The notes beneath the pieces were generated by a model, which did no database searches, was not told where the DNA came from, and worked only from the letters and a program-made list of their open reading frames with translations. A stretch of 14,812 bases of DNA from positions 1 through 14,812 of the forward strand of contig CAJVYT010000054.1 in the NCBI GenBank assembly GCA_913009765.1. Direction: 5' to 3'. This document shows, piece by piece, positions 13,746 to 14,812 of the stretch (its first letter is position 1; each line of letters starts with the position of its first letter). Origin of the DNA: an uncultured candidate division Zixibacteria bacterium (lineage in GTDB: Bacteria; Zixibacteria; MSB-5A5; GN15; FEB-12). Both the position numbers and the translations under genes were made by a program.

Positions 13746-14342
13746 TTATTCATTGGGTAGTTCCCAAATATATTTGACATTGAGACTTACTAAATCAATC
13801 ATTTCTCCATGAAGAATATAAGTATCTGAAATGTCAATTTCTAATTCTGATTGGTAATAGTCACCCTCATTTGGTTCTACATATATTTCATCAGCATAAA
13901 CATTGAATTTTGGTTTTGAATATGAATTAGCTTTTATTAAAATCCCAAATGGTTTATAATCTGTTTCTGTTTTATTATTCTCTATCATTTTTACCTGCTG
14001 TTTTGTACATGATAACTCTAAATAAGTAAAATAATCGTCATAATGATAAACAATACAAATATAGGTTGAATCATTTTTAACAATATCATCAACGTAGCCT
14101 CTAAAATATAACAGAGAGTCTTTGTAGTGTGAAATGAACTCATCATAATGGTAGGTGAAGGGATGCTTTTGTTTAAAAAAACTACTCCAATTTTCAATGG
14201 CTTTGTTATTTTTGATAAATGTATTTATTCTTTCAATATTGTCGTTTGATTTTTGCGATACTTCTTTTTTGGGGTTATCGCAAGAGAGGAATAACATTGC
14301 TATAAAACTCACAAACACAAATAGTCTAATTTGTTTTGTCAT
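13746..14342 (-). CDS. Putative lipoprotein of unknown function
   Basis: I do not recognise this 198-residue protein. Residues 1-20 are a lipoprotein signal peptide ending in LFLSC with Cys21; the residue after the cysteine is Asp, which in enteric bacteria retains lipoproteins in the inner membrane, but that rule may not hold here. The mature part is rich in Tyr, Asp and Asn, with a probable beta-rich fold from about residue 75 (YFRGYVDDIV, YICIVYHYDDYFTYLEL, FGILIKANSY). Its ATG lies 17 bases inside the end of the upstream gene on the same strand, with AGAGG three bases before the ATG, so the two are translationally linked and probably act together at the envelope. Confidence 0.75.
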   Translation of the reverse strand: MTKQIRLFVFVSFIAMLFLSCDNPKKEVSQKSNDNIERINTFIKNNKAIENWSSFFKQKHPFTYHYDEFISHYKDSLLYFRGYVDDIVKNDSTYICIVYHYDDYFTYLELSCTKQQVKMIENNKTETDYKPFGILIKANSYSKPKFNVYADEIYVEPNEGDYYQSELEIDISDTYILHGEMIDLVSLNVKYIWELPNE

Positions 14343-14652
14343 CTACCTCTCTTTTCTTATTATTGTTTAGTGTTACAAGTGTTAGCATTATTACTGTTAG
14401 GGCTATCCATTGTAAAAAGAGCCTTATAATATCTATTTGAAAATTTCGAATATTGAATGTATGCTTATGTATATGAAATATAAAATTATAACCAATAAAT
14501 TCATTTACTGTTATTGAATCACCAAATACTCTCCCCCCGCCAGGAGGAACATATATATTTATATCTGCAGAATATGGAGGAAAAATTAAACAAATAGAAA
14601 ATAATAATAGCCAAACATAAATAATTGTTTTTTGTGTTTTATTTAATGTCAT
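14326..14652 (-). CDS. Small membrane protein with two transmembrane segments
   Basis: I do not recognise this 108-residue protein. ATG at 14652 is chosen over an in-frame GTG at 14667 because AGGAA (14660-14664) sits seven bases before the ATG and would overlap the GTG start. Two hydrophobic helices are evident, near residues 8-26 (IIYVWLLLFSICLIF) and about 78-96 (LFLQWIALTVIMLTLV). Between them lies an approximately 50-residue extracytoplasmic loop with PPGGGRVFGDSI and a His-containing FIFHIHKHTF. The tail is charged (NNNKKREVDDKTN). Its last 17 bases overlap the start of the lipoprotein gene, so the pair forms an operon. Confidence 0.65.
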   Translation of the reverse strand: MTLNKTQKTIIYVWLLLFSICLIFPPYSADINIYVPPGGGRVFGDSITVNEFIGYNFIFHIHKHTFNIRNFQIDIIRLFLQWIALTVIMLTLVTLNNNKKREVDDKTN

Positions 14653-14719
14653 TTCAATGTTCCTCACTATTTTTTTTAAGCTAAAGTAGTTACTATGTTA
14701 TAAAAGTTCTAAAAAGAAA

Positions 14720-14808
14720 GAGGTTATCTCATTATATTAAAATAAAAACCTTTAAACCCGTGTTCCACCGCTTTTGCGGAAGACACAATTTTAACAGGAG
14801 ATAACCTC
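14720..14808 (+). promoter_or_regulatory. Structured 5' leader able to hide a ribosome binding site
   Basis: GAGGTTATCTC (14720-14730) and GAGATAACCTC (14798-14808) are perfect 11-bp inverted repeats. The second arm includes the last three bases of the AGGAG ribosome binding site (14796-14800) and ends one base before the ATG. Between them is a smaller hairpin, CCGC-TTTT-GCGG (14768-14779), with GTGT/ACAC (14760-14763, 14783-14786) outside it. Pairing of the long arms would block translation. Confidence 0.5.
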
Positions 14809-14812
14809 ATGA
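14809..14812 (+). CDS. Start codon of a gene running off the right edge
   Basis: Only the ATG and one further base are present. The AGGAG at 14796-14800, eight bases upstream, makes this a likely true start. Nothing can be said about the product. Confidence 0.6.

Noticed and set aside
14653..14667. GTG start for the small membrane protein
   Set aside because: The GTG overlaps the AGGAA motif that is well placed to serve the ATG at 14652.
195..14812. A complete defence, toxin-antitoxin or biosynthetic system
   Set aside because: The recognisable genes are housekeeping, redox, detoxification and envelope functions. The paired unknown genes at 13746-14652 look like membrane proteins rather than a toxin-antitoxin pair, and nothing else supports such a claim.

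Overview
This is an AT-rich contig end (roughly one third G+C by eye) from a Gram-negative-type bacterium with an anaerobic or microaerophilic lifestyle. The Gram-negative reading rests on several lipoprotein signal peptides. The lifestyle reading rests on a Rex redox repressor with its own operator, a rubrerythrin-like diiron protein, a cysteine-rich ferredoxin-like protein and an arsenite methyltransferase. The gene styles and the dispersed palindromic repeats recall uncultured FCB-group or similar lineages, but that is an impression only; I cannot assign a phylum.

The first 194 bases are not genomic. They are unreliable sequence, a T-rich run, and a complete Illumina TruSeq-type P7/index/read-2 adapter in reverse orientation. 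The adapter cuts off the C-terminal part of the first gene, a YyaL/SPATA20-like lipoprotein on the minus strand, at about residue 403.

From 1546 to 4291 a plus-strand cluster encodes a transglutaminase-like lipoprotein, an M24 aminopeptidase and a Nudix hydrolase (start and stop overlapping). It ends at a bidirectional terminator that also serves the converging ferredoxin-like gene (4416-4910). Positions 4911-5283 form a structure-rich leader before the arsenite methyltransferase gene (5284-6189).

From 6565 to 11246 every gene is on the minus strand: a small secreted protein of unknown function, a TPR protein, rex, alanine racemase (alr), and a ferritin-like protein. Three well-formed intrinsic terminators separate these, so most are single-gene transcripts. 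Rex has a near-perfect operator overlapping its own promoter, and alr has a well-spaced promoter that predicts an almost leaderless mRNA.

From 11421 on the plus strand lie an unknown 374-residue protein and a YggS-type PLP-homeostasis protein. A 440-base stretch of palindromic repeats follows, then a minus-strand pair of small envelope proteins with overlapping reading frames. The window ends exactly at the start codon of a plus-strand gene whose ribosome binding site can be sequestered by an 11-bp inverted repeat.

Two TIR-bounded, MITE-like units (7257-7471 and 13585-13700) and two copies of a 24-base palindromic repeat are the clearest repeats. I see no tRNA, rRNA, CRISPR array, transposase or defence system. 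The most useful observations are the adapter chimera, the Rex autoregulatory site, the possible RNA switches before arsM and at the right edge, and the repeat families.
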